From Lanius collurio (taxonomy: Eukaryota > Chordata > Aves > Passeriformes > Laniidae), in the NCBI GenBank assembly GCA_020086605.1, contig JACBWW010000020.1, forward strand, positions 13,562,722-13,626,721: a DNA stretch of 64,000 nucleotides, written 5' to 3'. Both the position numbers and the translations under genes were made by a program. Of this stretch, positions 26,061 to 37,500 are shown one piece after another. Within the stretch, counting starts at the first letter, position 1. Each line of letters starts with the position of its first letter. The notes under the pieces are model-generated. The model did no database searches, was not told where the DNA came from, and saw only the letters and a program-made list of their open reading frames with translations.

Positions 26061-29000
26061 TACTTTTAAGTAACACTTTTTATATAAATGTTCAGTTTTC
26101 TTGTTCTTGGCCATCTAACCCTGGAAGGACATATGCCCAAAGACAAATTGCAGCAGAAAATTATGATTATCTTTACATTTGCTTTGACTTTCAGCAAAGT
26201 TCTGGGTCAATACTCAAATTTGGATGTTGTTCTTTTTTCTAATACCCACTCTGGTACAGGAGCTCCTTCAATAATGGGTGACAGATATCAGAAACCAGGT
26301 TCCATGAGATCAAACTTATTTTTGAAATAATTCTTTAAAATATTCCCATTGGACTATGATGGGGCAAAACAAAAAGTAAGATTGGGCCCTTGACCACCTT
26401 TGACTGAACATTACTCATGTTTTCTCCTCACAGGTTTTGGGCAGCTGCTGCCTTCCCCCACTGCTGAGCAAACCCCAATCAACAAGTGCCAGCATCCAGC
26501 TCCATGTCTCTTACCCACCAAAAAGGACACAATAATTTATAATTGGTGATGCACAAGAAAAAAAGAGGATGCAGACTACTAGGAAAGATAAGCATTAGCA
26601 ATAGGGACAGAAGGAGTACTTAAACATGACAAAAGATCCACATACCTATCTGAGAAATAAGGACAGGAGGCGGTGTGACAGGAAAATAGTTGAGACCATG
26701 CTATTTTCTCTGTTCTCTTTTTTTTTTTTTAAGAGAAAGACAAAATGTGCCAAAAAATCACACCATGTTGAAAAATTAATTGAACCATCGAACCATTATA
26801 AGAGTTGTATTTGCACTGAGTAAGCTCAAAGGGTGTAGTTTTAAAATCGGATATAGGAAATCTAAAACTACTCTGCTTTCCTGTCAAGTCCTCTTAAAAC
26901 CTAGAGAGAGTGACCAGCTCAGGCAGGAATACTCTGAGTAGCACTGAAGTCCAGTTTTGAAAATTTCTATGACAATTATTTTATAACTGATCATCGTATA
27001 ACAGCAGCACAGTGTGAGTTGCTGCAATATTTGAAAATCCCTACCCTTATCACCCTTACTACCAATTCTACTTCAGATTCATAGCAACAAGAGGAACAGT
27101 ACAACATAGATTAGAGATGTTATACAGAAAGCATACGTATCAGTTTAATTCCCTTACTTGCAGTGTCCTGCAGTTAGCTAATGATGAACATTTGTATATT
27201 TCTGTTTTTTCCTCTTTTTCAATATTTCACAGCATCTTTTCAGCTTAATCTGAGAGTTCAAACAAGTCAGTTCTAAAGAGCAATTAAATCCTCCATAGCT
27301 GCAAATTAATTAAAAATGTACAGTATAAAGGTGAAATTTACTCAGCCTATATGAAAAATGCGGACAAGACATGGCACATTAAAATTCATGCTTTATTTTA
27401 GTCTTAGTTGCAACATTATAAGTAATTCACTGTTCTTAAAAAAATTACCTGGAAGCAAATGTTTAGCATTGCATATATCAATTCATACAGAATAAAAACA
27501 AGATCAAAATAAAACTATGACTCCTGATTATACATAACAGGGTAAGTAGAACAGTTTGTGATACAGTCACAAACAGGGACACAGATATAGTTGGTTTGAC
27601 TTTTAAGTGAGTATGATTTTTAAAGTTACATTTATATTGTTTGAGTATAACTCACAACAAAAAATGCAATTCTTGCTGCTTTATCCTTCCAGTCCAGATG
27701 TGCTCTAGCCTAAGGAAGATCTGTTGACAAAGTTTATTCAGATGATAAGTTCTGTGGGGAAAACCATGGGATGTGATCCACATTTGGCAGTGTTTAGCAC
27801 AACAGGATCTTGATCCATGACCAAGTCCCTCCAGATCTACAGTAAGATAAGCTACATTAGTGACCATAAAAAACATTAGCTCCTCTGTAGGTTTTTCCAT
27901 TAGGAACTCTGATGAAATATTTGTCAGGTTAATTAATGGGATTCACTAGAAGAAAAACTAATGGCTTAGTCTGGTCTTAGTAAGTGAAGGTCAAATAAAT
28001 CTATGTGTCCTAAAATAGTTTCTTACCAACAGCAGTAAGAAGTACAGGTTGCCACAGACCTGATGAGTTACACTGCCTGGAAGCCAACCACCTTCTGTGC
28101 CATGTAATGGGGCTCTGCCATCCCTGTCAGACTGCTCCTACAAAAGTACAGAGATTATAGGAATTTTATAGGCCTTAATTGTTGGGTGTTTCTTTTAATT
28201 CTATTAGCTTAGTAATTAGTGGTTTGTTAATACTAACCTTGAAAAAGCCAAACTATCTACTGGTATTATAGACAGAACTGTCTTAAGCAGGAGAGACGGA
28301 GAGGAACAGGGTGCACAGAGTCAGGAGCACCATCCCTCCAGCCAGTGCTGACATGATTGTGTTTTTAGCAGCACTTTCTACTGCAATGGCCAAGCGGCTT
28401 TTGGGGGTTTGTTCTGCAGGTTTTTTCCTTTTTTTCTTCCACTTCCATAAGCTTTACTACATTTCACTTTGTTTCTTTCTCTTTTTTCCAGACATACCCA
28501 TTCAGCTTCAGCTTTTCCCAAAATTCACCAGTTTAAATCACAGGTAGAAAAAAGCATAGACTTTACCAATGTGCAAGAGCAAGTGAAGAAATCTAGAAGG
28601 AGGCTTTGAGCACCCAAGAGACATGTCAGACAGAAACCATATAAAACCCTTGAGTGCTCTCACCCCATTTTCTCTCATCTGCTACCCCTTTGTTAGTACA
28701 AGCTAAAGCTGAGCTGACAGAGAAATCCTGTAAGCACTCCCAAAATGTAGTTCTGGTCAAGCATCTTACTCAGCATAAATAGCCCCTGAGCCACCAGGGA
28801 GGTGCTACTGATGGCAGCAGAGGAGGAAATGCCCAGTTATCAAGGCATGGCCACCATCTGGGAACAAACCTGTTCATGCACACCAGCTATCACAGCGGCA
28901 CCAGTTTCATGCCATCACACTTTTGTTCACATCAGCATCATGAAAAGATTCACCAGGTGAAATAATTTTCCCATTTCAAGGTGATGATCTTTACTAAAAA

Positions 29001-29528
29001 TTGAATTTTTTGCTGAAGTGTTCTCATGTTCCTAGTTTTCTTGTGGAAGGTAGGAGAGCAATGATGAAAATGGCTTTACAAAAATCTAAATCTCTGAGAT
29101 ATGGTATTTCCATTCTTCTCTACTATAAACCTGTTTCCATTGAAACAGGTCAGAAAACAGTAGTTTTACTATACATCATTGGACCGAATTCTAAGAAAGC
29201 TCATTGGGTTAAAGTTTCTAACAAGACAGCAGGAGACCTACTGCAATTTGGGCTCCATTTCCACATCCATACATTACAGCTGTCACAAAAAGCATAATTT
29301 TGAACAGAGAACCTGCCATTAGCAGCTAGCACCATAGTACAATTGTAGTGATAATTGGAAGAAAATAATCAAATATTCATAAAAATTTTACCTAGCAGGA
29401 GAATTTTGCATACCTATCAATGATCTCTGCTTGCAGATGGAAAGATGTTTTTTCCTAGCTATTAGCTGCAGTCCAGCAAAGAGCTGACTACTTGAAAAAC
29501 AAGCTGGGAGCCTTTTGTCTTTGTGTTG
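26061..29528. other. Non-coding stretch, no recognised feature
   Basis: AT-rich sequence without a supportable exon, RNA gene or recent repeat. A short T run is near 26720-26731. Frames are short and unremarkable. Confidence 0.5.
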
Positions 29529-29640
29529 TCACAGAGTCACGGTGCTGGAAGAGGCTTTGAGAGGTCATCCTGTCCATTCCTCTTCCTTAAGGGATGAGCA
29601 GTTATTCCCACAGTTTCTAACAGATACTTTGCCATTAATC
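29529..29640 (-). mobile_element. Short CR1 LINE 3' fragment
   Basis: The piece starting 'cacagagtcacggtgctgga' and continuing 'gaggtcatcctgtcc' is the reverse complement of a CR1 3' tail (compare the usual 'cacagaatcac...ggttggaa...gaggtcat...gtcca' pattern). It is short and diverged, and the right end is approximate. Confidence 0.6.
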
Positions 29641-31254
29641 ATCCCTGTTAATTATGAGCCTGGAGACTATGTTGTACCCACAGTGCCTGCAGTGGGGACC
29701 ATACTTGCACTGGAGATGCATGGTATAATAAGAAAAAGATCCAACTTTCTGCTCCTTACCTATGTTGGCTTATAGGATCAAAGAAATCCAGAGGAGAAGG
29801 GAAGGAAACAAGAATTTACACTAGCAAACTATCAGAATTCTGAACACAAAGGTACTTTTTGTGATTTGGGTTTCTTTTAATTAGGATCATACTTTGTAAT
29901 AGTGATCATGAGAGCTATGCATGACACTTCCTAGCAAAATGACTCAAATTCCTGTGCAGTTTTTCATTATGCAGTGCTTTCAAGAACAATGGGCTTAGAT
30001 CCACAAATTTGCAGCTTGTAAACTACTGAGACTAGAGCAAAGAGATTCAAAATGCCAGAAAGAAAACTCACTTTCTATCATTTCAGCTACTGTTTATGCA
30101 AAATTCTATAACCACTGTGCATGTGATGCATCCAAGAAGAAGGCTTTGCCATGCCCATCGGTGCAAGGTAGGAGCAAACAGAGGTGTTTTGAATAGTCCA
30201 TCGAGCTGATAATGTAAGGGAAAAAATAATGAAAAAATGTCCTAGACAGGATGACAAATGGCTGAAGAAATGTCCTGTGCCGAGGCAGAAGGCCTAGAGG
30301 GTAAGGAGAGGAAAGGAAGGAAGGTCAAGTGACTTATTCAGCTTCTTCTGCTGCTTTGGATAAGAAAAATATTTTCTTCACACCAAGTCAGCAAAAGCAT
30401 TTCCTGACAGCTTGATCTCTTTGCTGCTGTTTCTTTTTTTCTATTTTCTGCTTTCTAAAGGCACTGAAAAATGTGGGTGCCGGTCAAAGGAATGTATTCA
30501 ACTGTCTCCAGGCACTTCATGCTGACTCTGTTGCCAGAACACCCAGGCACTTTCCATCATGCTCCTGTGCCAAGGGTGAGCTTCACTTAGGCAAAGCACA
30601 CTGTGCAGAGCAGGTGGAGAGTGCAGGGAGTGGAGCAGCATGAGCCAGAAGCCAAGCAGAACCTGGGAGGGCTGGCATCAGGAGCTCTGATGTGTACAAA
30701 GCCAGGTGTGGGTGCCTGATTTAAACCAAACCCTTAGACAACTTTTCTTCAAGAATTCAAGCCTGCTGAGTGCTTTTGGGTCTTCCTCCTTTCCTGCAGG
30801 TGACTCTGCAGCTGGGCACAGTTCAGGGTTGTGCTCTTGCTGCCATTCAGCTGCTGTGAACCCACTGGGTTTTAAACTCATTAGTGCTGTGTGGAATAGC
30901 AGTGAAAATATTTCTCTGAGTAAGTCAAGCAGCAAGGGGAACCTGGGGCAGGATTTGTCTCTGCTGTTTCTGAAATGCAAAAGGTAAATGTGGACTTCCC
31001 TCTGCACTCAGGTAGAGCTGATTTTACTTTTATGGGACAAGTTATTAATAATTCCAAATCTTTCCTATTTACACCTTTTATTATGCTTTTAATGAGAACA
31101 GGTGAAGTTCTGCAGTGCAACTGCCTACACTGCATACACTGTATGATTTGTAAAACTCTAGGAAAACAAGCCTGAGAAAAAACTAAATATTTTGTATAAA
31201 TGTAAACTACTCCACTCACTAATAGGATTCAGACCCACGATTCACCCTGCTCCT
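29641..31254. other. Non-coding stretch
   Basis: No exon, RNA gene or clear repeat is recognised. Two overlapping opposite-strand frames of about 100 codons at 30678-31219 have no recognisable product and no supporting splice sites that I could confirm. Confidence 0.45.
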
Positions 31255-31500
31255 AAGCCTGGACGAGGACAGCGCTGGGAGGGGAAGGAGTGAGGGGTGC
31301 CCGGGAGGGGGGCAGGGGGAGGGTAGGGGAGCCATGCTGCCAGAGAAGGGGGATGCATGACGGCCGTGCAGGGGACGGCTGCCGCAGGGCCACTTGTGCC
31401 GTCCTCCTCAGCATGTTGTTCGACAATGGCCAGTGTGAATGCACCTTTCGGCACCTGCGGTGAAGCCACTGTCCCTGCATGCCCCGAGCCAGAGCAGTAT
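31255..31500. other. GC-rich pocket, weak CpG content
   Basis: A purine-rich, GC-rich patch (gggaggggggcagggggagg at about 31301-31320) carries some CpGs (near 31265, 31301, 31361, 31375-31382, 31421, 31449-31458). It is too CpG-poor for me to call an island. The G-runs at 31275-31330 on the + strand could form a G-quadruplex. Overlapping minus-strand frames of 75 codons are Pro/Ala-rich artefacts. Confidence 0.35.
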
Positions 31501-31959
31501 TTCTTGTCCGGATTGCTAAGGGGTGAGAGTCCTCCTCACCTCCCCCTCACAACGATTGCTGCAATTCTGTCCTACTAGGACACTCCAAACAGACAAATTA
31601 TTACGAGAGCACGAAGTGTCCTGGATGACCCGAGTGAACTCATGACCACAGACTTGCATTTTGTTTTTCAGGGTGCAGAGCAGTCCTTCCAAGGCTGGAC
31701 AGCAAATGGTAGCTGCAGTAGTTTCCCCCCTGGCACTGAAGCGCGGCACTGCTAACACACATCCTGCCAGCCAAACCTACCGGGCTGATTCTGAACTTGA
31801 AGTGAACCTGGGTCAACTGCACCTTCGTACTTTGTGTTACAAGCTAATGCCATGCAGCAGGCACCCCATGACCTGGTGTTCTAGGGTGATGGCCATCAAT
31901 GAAAAACTCTAATGAAAAAACAGCTTCCACCAAGTCTCTCCATTATGTGCTCATTCTTT

Positions 31960-32046
31960 TTTATGTTCTCAAACTTTTTCCCTTACTTTTTCTTTTCTTT
32001 TTTTTTTCTTTTTTTCTCCTTTTTTTTTTTTTTTTCTTTCTCCCCT
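31960..32046 (+). repeat. T/C-rich low-complexity tract
   Basis: Long T-runs interrupted by single C bases extend from about 31960 to 32046. It is the left edge of a repeat-dense block that runs to about 34.5 kb. Confidence 0.8.
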
Positions 32047-32340
32047 GTTGCTAATGAGCACTTGAGAATTTGATTTAGCTCCTTGGAATGACTGCCACTT
32101 ACTGCTAGAATGTTAATCTGTCTAAACCCATTCAGCTCCTCTTACTTGGAAGTCAATCACCTGGAGCCTGCATTTTAAAGAGATGGTGGCTAAGGCAGTT
32201 GAAACAGCAGAGATGTTTTGGGACAATTCCCACAGTTGGGAGTAATCTTGGGAAACTCATAGCTACTAGACGACAGACAGTGTTGAATCCCCGGGATAAG
32301 CAGAACTGGAGTAAACATCGGCAGAGACCAGAGGTGTAAA

Positions 32341-32350
32341 NNNNNNNNNN
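32341..32350. other. Assembly gap (10 N)
   Basis: There are ten ambiguous bases. The right flank is an A/G-rich simple repeat, which probably caused the break. Confidence 0.99.
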
Positions 32351-32351
32351 C

Positions 32352-32540
32352 TATAGAAGAATAGTTGTAAGAATAAGACTTTTAAAATCCATAGAAGAAG
32401 AGGAATAAGAATAAGAAGAATGTAAATTTCATAGAAGAAAAGAAGCAGAATAGTAAGAATAAGGAGAATAGTAAGAAGAATTTAGAATTTCATAAATGAA
32501 GATAAAATGTAGTAAATAAAGTAGAATTAAGAAATTATTT
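32352..32540 (+). repeat. A/G-rich imperfect simple repeat (agaataagaa-type)
   Basis: Imperfect repeats of units like 'gaataagaa', 'catagaagaa' and 'agaatagtaag' cover this interval beside the gap. They read as low-complexity sequence with no coding potential. Confidence 0.7.
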
Positions 32541-32689
32541 CTTTTTGTCCCATATTGCATATTTATATTGCAGCATAGGATATAGAAACATGAATTCACA
32601 AGTGGTTGAAAAGAGTTCAAATTCCTGAAGAATTTTTCTATTCTCCAATAAAATTTGTGAGGCACAGGAGCAGAGTCTCCAGATTTCCT

Positions 32690-32965
32690 TTCCCCTCTCT
32701 CCGAGCCATTGATGGATTTCCCACCTCAGTCCCAGGGAGTGCCCTGGGAGCAGTGACTGCTCAGCCCCAGTGCCCATGGGAGAGTTCCTGGCTGGAACCC
32801 AGAAAGGTTGGAGCCAGCTGGGATGGGGCTCTGCTCCCAGGGAACGACAGATGGGATGAGAGGGAATGGCCTCCAGCTGTGCCAGGTGAGCATCAGCTTG
32901 GATATTGGAAACAATTTGTGCCTGGAAAGGGTTTTCCAGCCCAAGGCTGGGTTTTAATGGGATCC
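32690..32965 (+). mobile_element. CR1 LINE 3' region fragment
   Basis: The blocks 'ctgctcccagggaacgacag', 'atgagagggaatggcctcca' and 'cttggatattggaaacaatt' follow one another in the order of the avian CR1 3' region on its coding strand (compare 'gatgagaggaaatggcctca' in common copies). The copy is 5'-truncated, lacks the terminal tail and has no open frame. It lies directly left of the ERV LTR, so this block has collected several insertions. Confidence 0.75.
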
Positions 32966-33728
32966 TGGAGCAGTGGGAGCTGCACATGGTGGGATGCTTC
33001 CAGGCTGGAGTTTGCCGTGAAAAACAACCCTTTCCCTGGGTTTGGAATAAACCTGGAGTCAATCCAGGTGCCACACAGGGCTCTGGGCACAGCAGAGCCA
33101 CAAGTCCCTGTCGTGGTTTGGTGCTGGCCCAATGCCAGGCACCCACCAGAGTCACTCACTGACCCTCCCCTGGCACAGCTGGGCAGAAGACAGAAAAATT
33201 TAATGAAGCTCAGTTGAGATAAGAACTGGAAAAAAACAGTCCAAGGGCAAAACAGGCTCAGCTTAGAGGTTCAAAGTGAGTTTATTGCTGACAAAATTAG
33301 AGGAGGATAATGAGAAGTAAAAGAAGCCCTTAAATAAACACCTTTTTCCCCCATTCTGTCCTTCCCACCAACAATGCAGAGGAAAGGGCATGGGGGTTTG
33401 GTCAGTTTGTCACATGAGGGTTTTTTTCCACTGCTCAGGGAGAGGAGTCCTTCCCCTGCTGCACCCCAGAGTCCCTTCCCACAGGAGACAGTTTTCCATG
33501 AACTTCTCCAGTGTGGCTCCACTCTGACAAGCAGCAGTCCTGCCAAAACTGCTGCAATGTCCGTCCCTCCCATGGGCACACAGCCCTCCCAAAACTGCTG
33601 TGGCGTGGGTCACTCTTCCATGGGGTGCAGTCCTGCAAGGACAGGCTGCTCCAGCCTAGAAGAAGAGGCCCCTCTCTCTGCTGGGTCTCCCACTGGATCA
33701 CAGCCTCCTCCAGGCATCCACCTGCTCC

Positions 33729-33734
33729 GGCATG
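33729..33734. repeat. Target-site duplication, left copy (GGCATG)
   Basis: It abuts the TG of the solo LTR and is identical to the right copy at 34125-34130. Removing the LTR and one copy rejoins the host element as ctccggcatgggcacc. Confidence 0.8.
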
Positions 33735-34124
33735 TGTGGAATATGGGGTTACATTTGTTAAATTCGTTGAGGCTTATGCTCAGCAGAAGGCCCTTGGGAA
33801 AGGCCCAGCTGCAGGCGGGACTGTTGGAAGTGGGTTGAGGGCTGAGAAAGAGCTGGGAGGGAGGAGTGACAGTTGGTAGCGAGACTGTGATTGGCTGGAG
33901 GAACGCATGGGCAGCATGTGAGCAGCAAGCTGATTGGTGCAGGAGGCGTGGACAGCAGCCCTGCAGCTGTGCCAGCCAATGGGTGCCCTTCTGCTGTTAA
34001 GTTCGGTTTGGTTTCGGTTGTGTTCGGTTGAGATTAAGGGTATAAAGATGGGGCTGGTTTTGGAAATAAATGGATTTCTTTGTACATTTAAGGGGGTCTG
34101 TTGCCTTTGTTCCCCATTGCTACA
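33735..34124 (+). mobile_element. Nested solo LTR, 390 bp, ERV2/ERVK-like (6-bp target duplication)
   Basis: The interval begins TGTGGAATATGG and ends CCCCATTGCTACA, so it has TGT...ACA inverted ends. It is flanked on both sides by the same 6 bp, GGCATG (33729-33734 and 34125-34130). Six-base duplications are typical of ERV2/ERVK-type integrases. Inside, on the + strand, are three GTTCGGTT/TTTCGGTT motifs (34011-34030), a TATA box (TATAAAGA at 34041) and AATAAA at 34065-34070, 54 nt before the 3' end. No internal viral sequence remains, so it is the product of LTR-LTR recombination. The intact duplication and ends suggest it is much younger than its host element. Confidence 0.8.
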
Positions 34125-34130
34125 GGCATG
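34125..34130. repeat. Target-site duplication, right copy (GGCATG)
   Basis: It follows the terminal CA of the solo LTR directly and matches the left copy base for base. Confidence 0.8.
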
Positions 34131-34500
34131 GGCACCTCCCCACGGGCTGCGGGTGGATCTCTGCATCTCACATGGATCCCCATGGGCTGCAGGGGCACAG
34201 CTGCTTCACCGTGGTCTTCACCACGGCCTGCAGAGGAACTTCTGCTCCAGCACCTGGAGCACCTCCTGTGCCTCCTTCTCCACTGACCCTGGTGTCTCCA
34301 TGTTGTTTCCCTCACATGTTCTCACCTGCTTCTCTTCTCTGGCTAGGAAAAAAAAACTGTGCATGCCCCTCTTTGTTTTGATTTTCTTCTTAAATCTGAA
34401 ATTACAGTGGTGTTGCCAGCCTCTGCAGTTGGCCCAGCCTTGTCCAGCAGCGTGTCCATCTTCAGAGCCATCAGGCATTGGCTCTGCCAGACATTGTGTC

Positions 34501-37500
34501 AGGGATCAGAGACCATACCAGAGCTGTCCCAGTGGGAAGCTGAGTGGGACCAGGCACTCTTGCCAAGGGAAGATTTGCACTTGCACATCTCCCTGTGGGA
34601 ATACCAGAGAGAGCCAGAATTGTCTCCAGCGAGGGACAGCAATGACAGAGAGCTGTCCCAAGGGGCAGAGGACAGAGCCCAAGAGCTGTCCCAGCAGGAG
34701 GAGGATGTCTGCTCCAGCACTGGGGACAAACCCTGGCCAGGGTGAGCAGGAGGCTGATGAGGAGCTCCTGAGACGATAATGCTATCTTCCTTTGTTCCTT
34801 TACACCAGGACAAGGAAGCTCTTTTGTTATTAAGGGTGTAAATATTCCTGCAAACCCTCTGGCAGGCCACACATCAGCCTTTCAGGCCCAGGGTTCTCCT
34901 GGGTGAACCCCCATGAAGTCATCCCATGAAGTCCATTATGGGGCTGTATCAAATGGTAGGACAGACCTCCTGTTTTCCTGCTCTGAGCTGGATAAAGCTA
35001 TTTGGGAAGAACTGGAAGAGGTAGATGTAGAGCTAAAAGCTCTCTTTTCCTGGCTATGACCCCATGTGATTTTGAGAGTGGGTATCAGCACTGGTGTGTT
35101 ACCTTGATGACAATGCAGAGCTGCTCAGGGGAAGCAGCTGCCCATGAATATGAGCTCTTTAGAGGAATATGAACTCTGACAATGTATTGCTGAGGCCGGA
35201 GAACAGCCTTCAAATTTAAACCCTTTGTTTGCAACAGAAAACTGTTCAAAATCCCTATCTGCATAGCTATTTAAGGCGCATCTATCAAGTTGGACTTAAT
35301 AGTTCTGTGCAGAAACAATATAACTCACAGACTTCAGGTTACAGGGGAATAACCTTATCTTCCTCATAATGAGTTGTATCATAACTCATTTGGGTGACAT
35401 GGCAGTTGAAACCAAGAGGGCTGTGCTCCTCTGCCATAACAGGTGTTGTGCTGTAAATGCAAATTGTGCTTACAGGGTTTGGCTTCTCTGCAAGGCCTCT
35501 GTGGTTAGTTACTGCTGCTAAGTGCTAATCTCTGGGAGCAAGGGTGGAACAGAGGGAACTCCAGCCTTTGTGCCTTCCCAAACACCGCAGGAACAGCACA
35601 GGACACACTGAGCCTCAAGCCCCAAATGCAAAGGACTGTGGTCAGCTTGGGCTAGATCTCAAAGTAGTTCCTTTACAAAAGACTTTAAAATGATCACTTG
35701 GGTTTTTATCTGCAGGCATTTTGCATGCCCAGTCCAACCACCTAGCCATTCCCTTAAAACATGAACAACAGAATTCAGAAATATGACTCACATGAAAGGC
35801 TTTAGACAAATCAAACAGGTGAACAAAAGCTCAGCGAACCCCTCTTTGGCCTGATACCTCCCTTCATAGATAGACAGGCTTTTGTTTAGGTTCTTGGTAT
35901 CTTGCAAGGGAATAAAAGCATTACATAGGAAATCCAGAAGATTTAAAAAAAAAACCCCACATTTTTAAACACTCCAAAGCACTGACTAGGTACAGATTAC
36001 TTCACCCCCATCAAAGAACGGAAACACAGCTATGTAAAAGAACCCTTTTCATTGGAGAAAAACATTCTCTTCCATTGTTTGCAAACGCATCATTGTATTG
36101 AAGAATAGTCCTAAATTCATCAGCTAAAGCAAGCATTTGTAAACTATGTGGGGAAACTTCAGTGGAAGAAAAACATGAGGTGTACAAGACCTAGGGCACC
36201 TTTCTTAAATGCCTTCTGACATCTGTTAAAACTACAGTTACACCTTTTTTTAAGCTTTTTTAAAATTTATTTTATTTTTAACCAGGGCTTTGCAGACTCT
36301 ATCCACTCTCCTCAAAACTCTCAGCTGGCTTTAAGCTAACGATGTGCTTATTTTTGATGAACAACAGGGGAAAGTTCTAACCAGCAGCATTACTTGGATT
36401 TTTTCTTTTTTCCTGGTTGTTGAAAGATAGATTGTGAATGCAGACAAGTGAGCTATTCAAAGTTAACTCTAGTGTGGATTCACAGATCCAGCAGGAGCAG
36501 CGAAGACCTTTTAATAAATCCTGCAATATCTTATATAAAAGTTGAGAAGATAAATAAAGCTAACAATGTAATTTAATGGAAAAAAGAATACATGCCAAGT
36601 CTACCACCATCAGGAAACACAGGTTCAGAAATTCTGTGCCTTCCTTCCCTATATGTAATAAATTAGGTTATCCATAAAAAGGAAGGCTTTGGAAGTCTTG
36701 AATGGCAGAAAACCATGTTTGTAACCCAAAAACTGGCATATGCCTTAGTGTGAAGGTCTCACAGATAATTTTTCTTGAACTTTGGAATCTGATTGCTCAG
36801 AACAGGATGCTTTTCCTGGAAATTGTTGGTTTGATTCCAGTTTGGGCAGCAGCTGTCATTTGGCTTTGGCAGTTTAGCCACTGCTGCCTACCAGGGGAGA
36901 TGTCCTGGCAGACAAGGGGACACCATCCAGAAGTTAAATGAAGCTGAGTTCTGGGGGAACATCCACAAAACCCAGAACCTCAGCATTGCCCCTGTTGTAC
37001 ATTACAGCCCATCACAAAGACTGCATGGATTCTCCTGCTGAGCCACATCAAATAGGTCACACGAAGGTGAGACTGTTTGAGAAAACAGAACGTATAGAAA
37101 ACACACCAAATGTACACAGAGAGATGAGAACCAAGTGCACATAGAGACATGGAAGTCATTCCTTGCCTCAAGGTATCTCTCCTGGTCACACTCAGTTAGT
37201 GGGAACTTTGCTAAATGAGTGATATGTGGAAGCACTTCTTGTTTCCTGATCTGGCATAACAGTACATTAAATAGTTGCAAAACAGCCTTTCTTTGATTAC
37301 AGAGCTGATATCGGATCCAATGTGGTGAAATTCTGTCATAGTATAAATCTGACTGAATATTCCTGAATTTTGACTTAGATTGGCTTAATTATTTTCAAGA
37401 AATGGCCGGATTTTTATGTGCTGTAAAGTACCAAGCACTTAAACATTTCTGGGTGTTGTGTGAAAGACTTGTTTTGGCTTCAAATTTCCATATTTGTGTT

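Larger units (their letters stand above)
33109..34500. mobile_element. Endogenous retrovirus LTR-type element, interrupted by a younger LTR
   Basis: The element starts with TGTCGTGGTTTGGTGCTGGC, which I recognise as the edge of a common songbird ERV LTR family. After an interruption at 33735-34130 the same family's sequence resumes (ggcatgggcacctccccacg, then atgggctgcaggggcacagc). It fades around 34500, near 'ttggctctgccagacattgt'. The left part contains imperfect repeats of about 46 bp (33535-33655) built on 'ccaaaactgctg' and 'ccatgg'. No gag, pol or env gene is present. The right end and strand are uncertain, and I give no subfamily name. Confidence 0.6.

Noticed and set aside
32535..33217. 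Two opposite frames of more than 200 codons
   Set aside because: They run through a CR1 fragment and the edge of an LTR on both strands, so they are repeat-derived chance frames.
33934..34779. Longest gap-free forward frame (281 codons)
   Set aside because: It starts inside the nested solo LTR, crosses its boundary into the older LTR and then into unrelated GC-rich sequence. No single ancestral gene could have this layout, and the translation matches nothing that I recognise.
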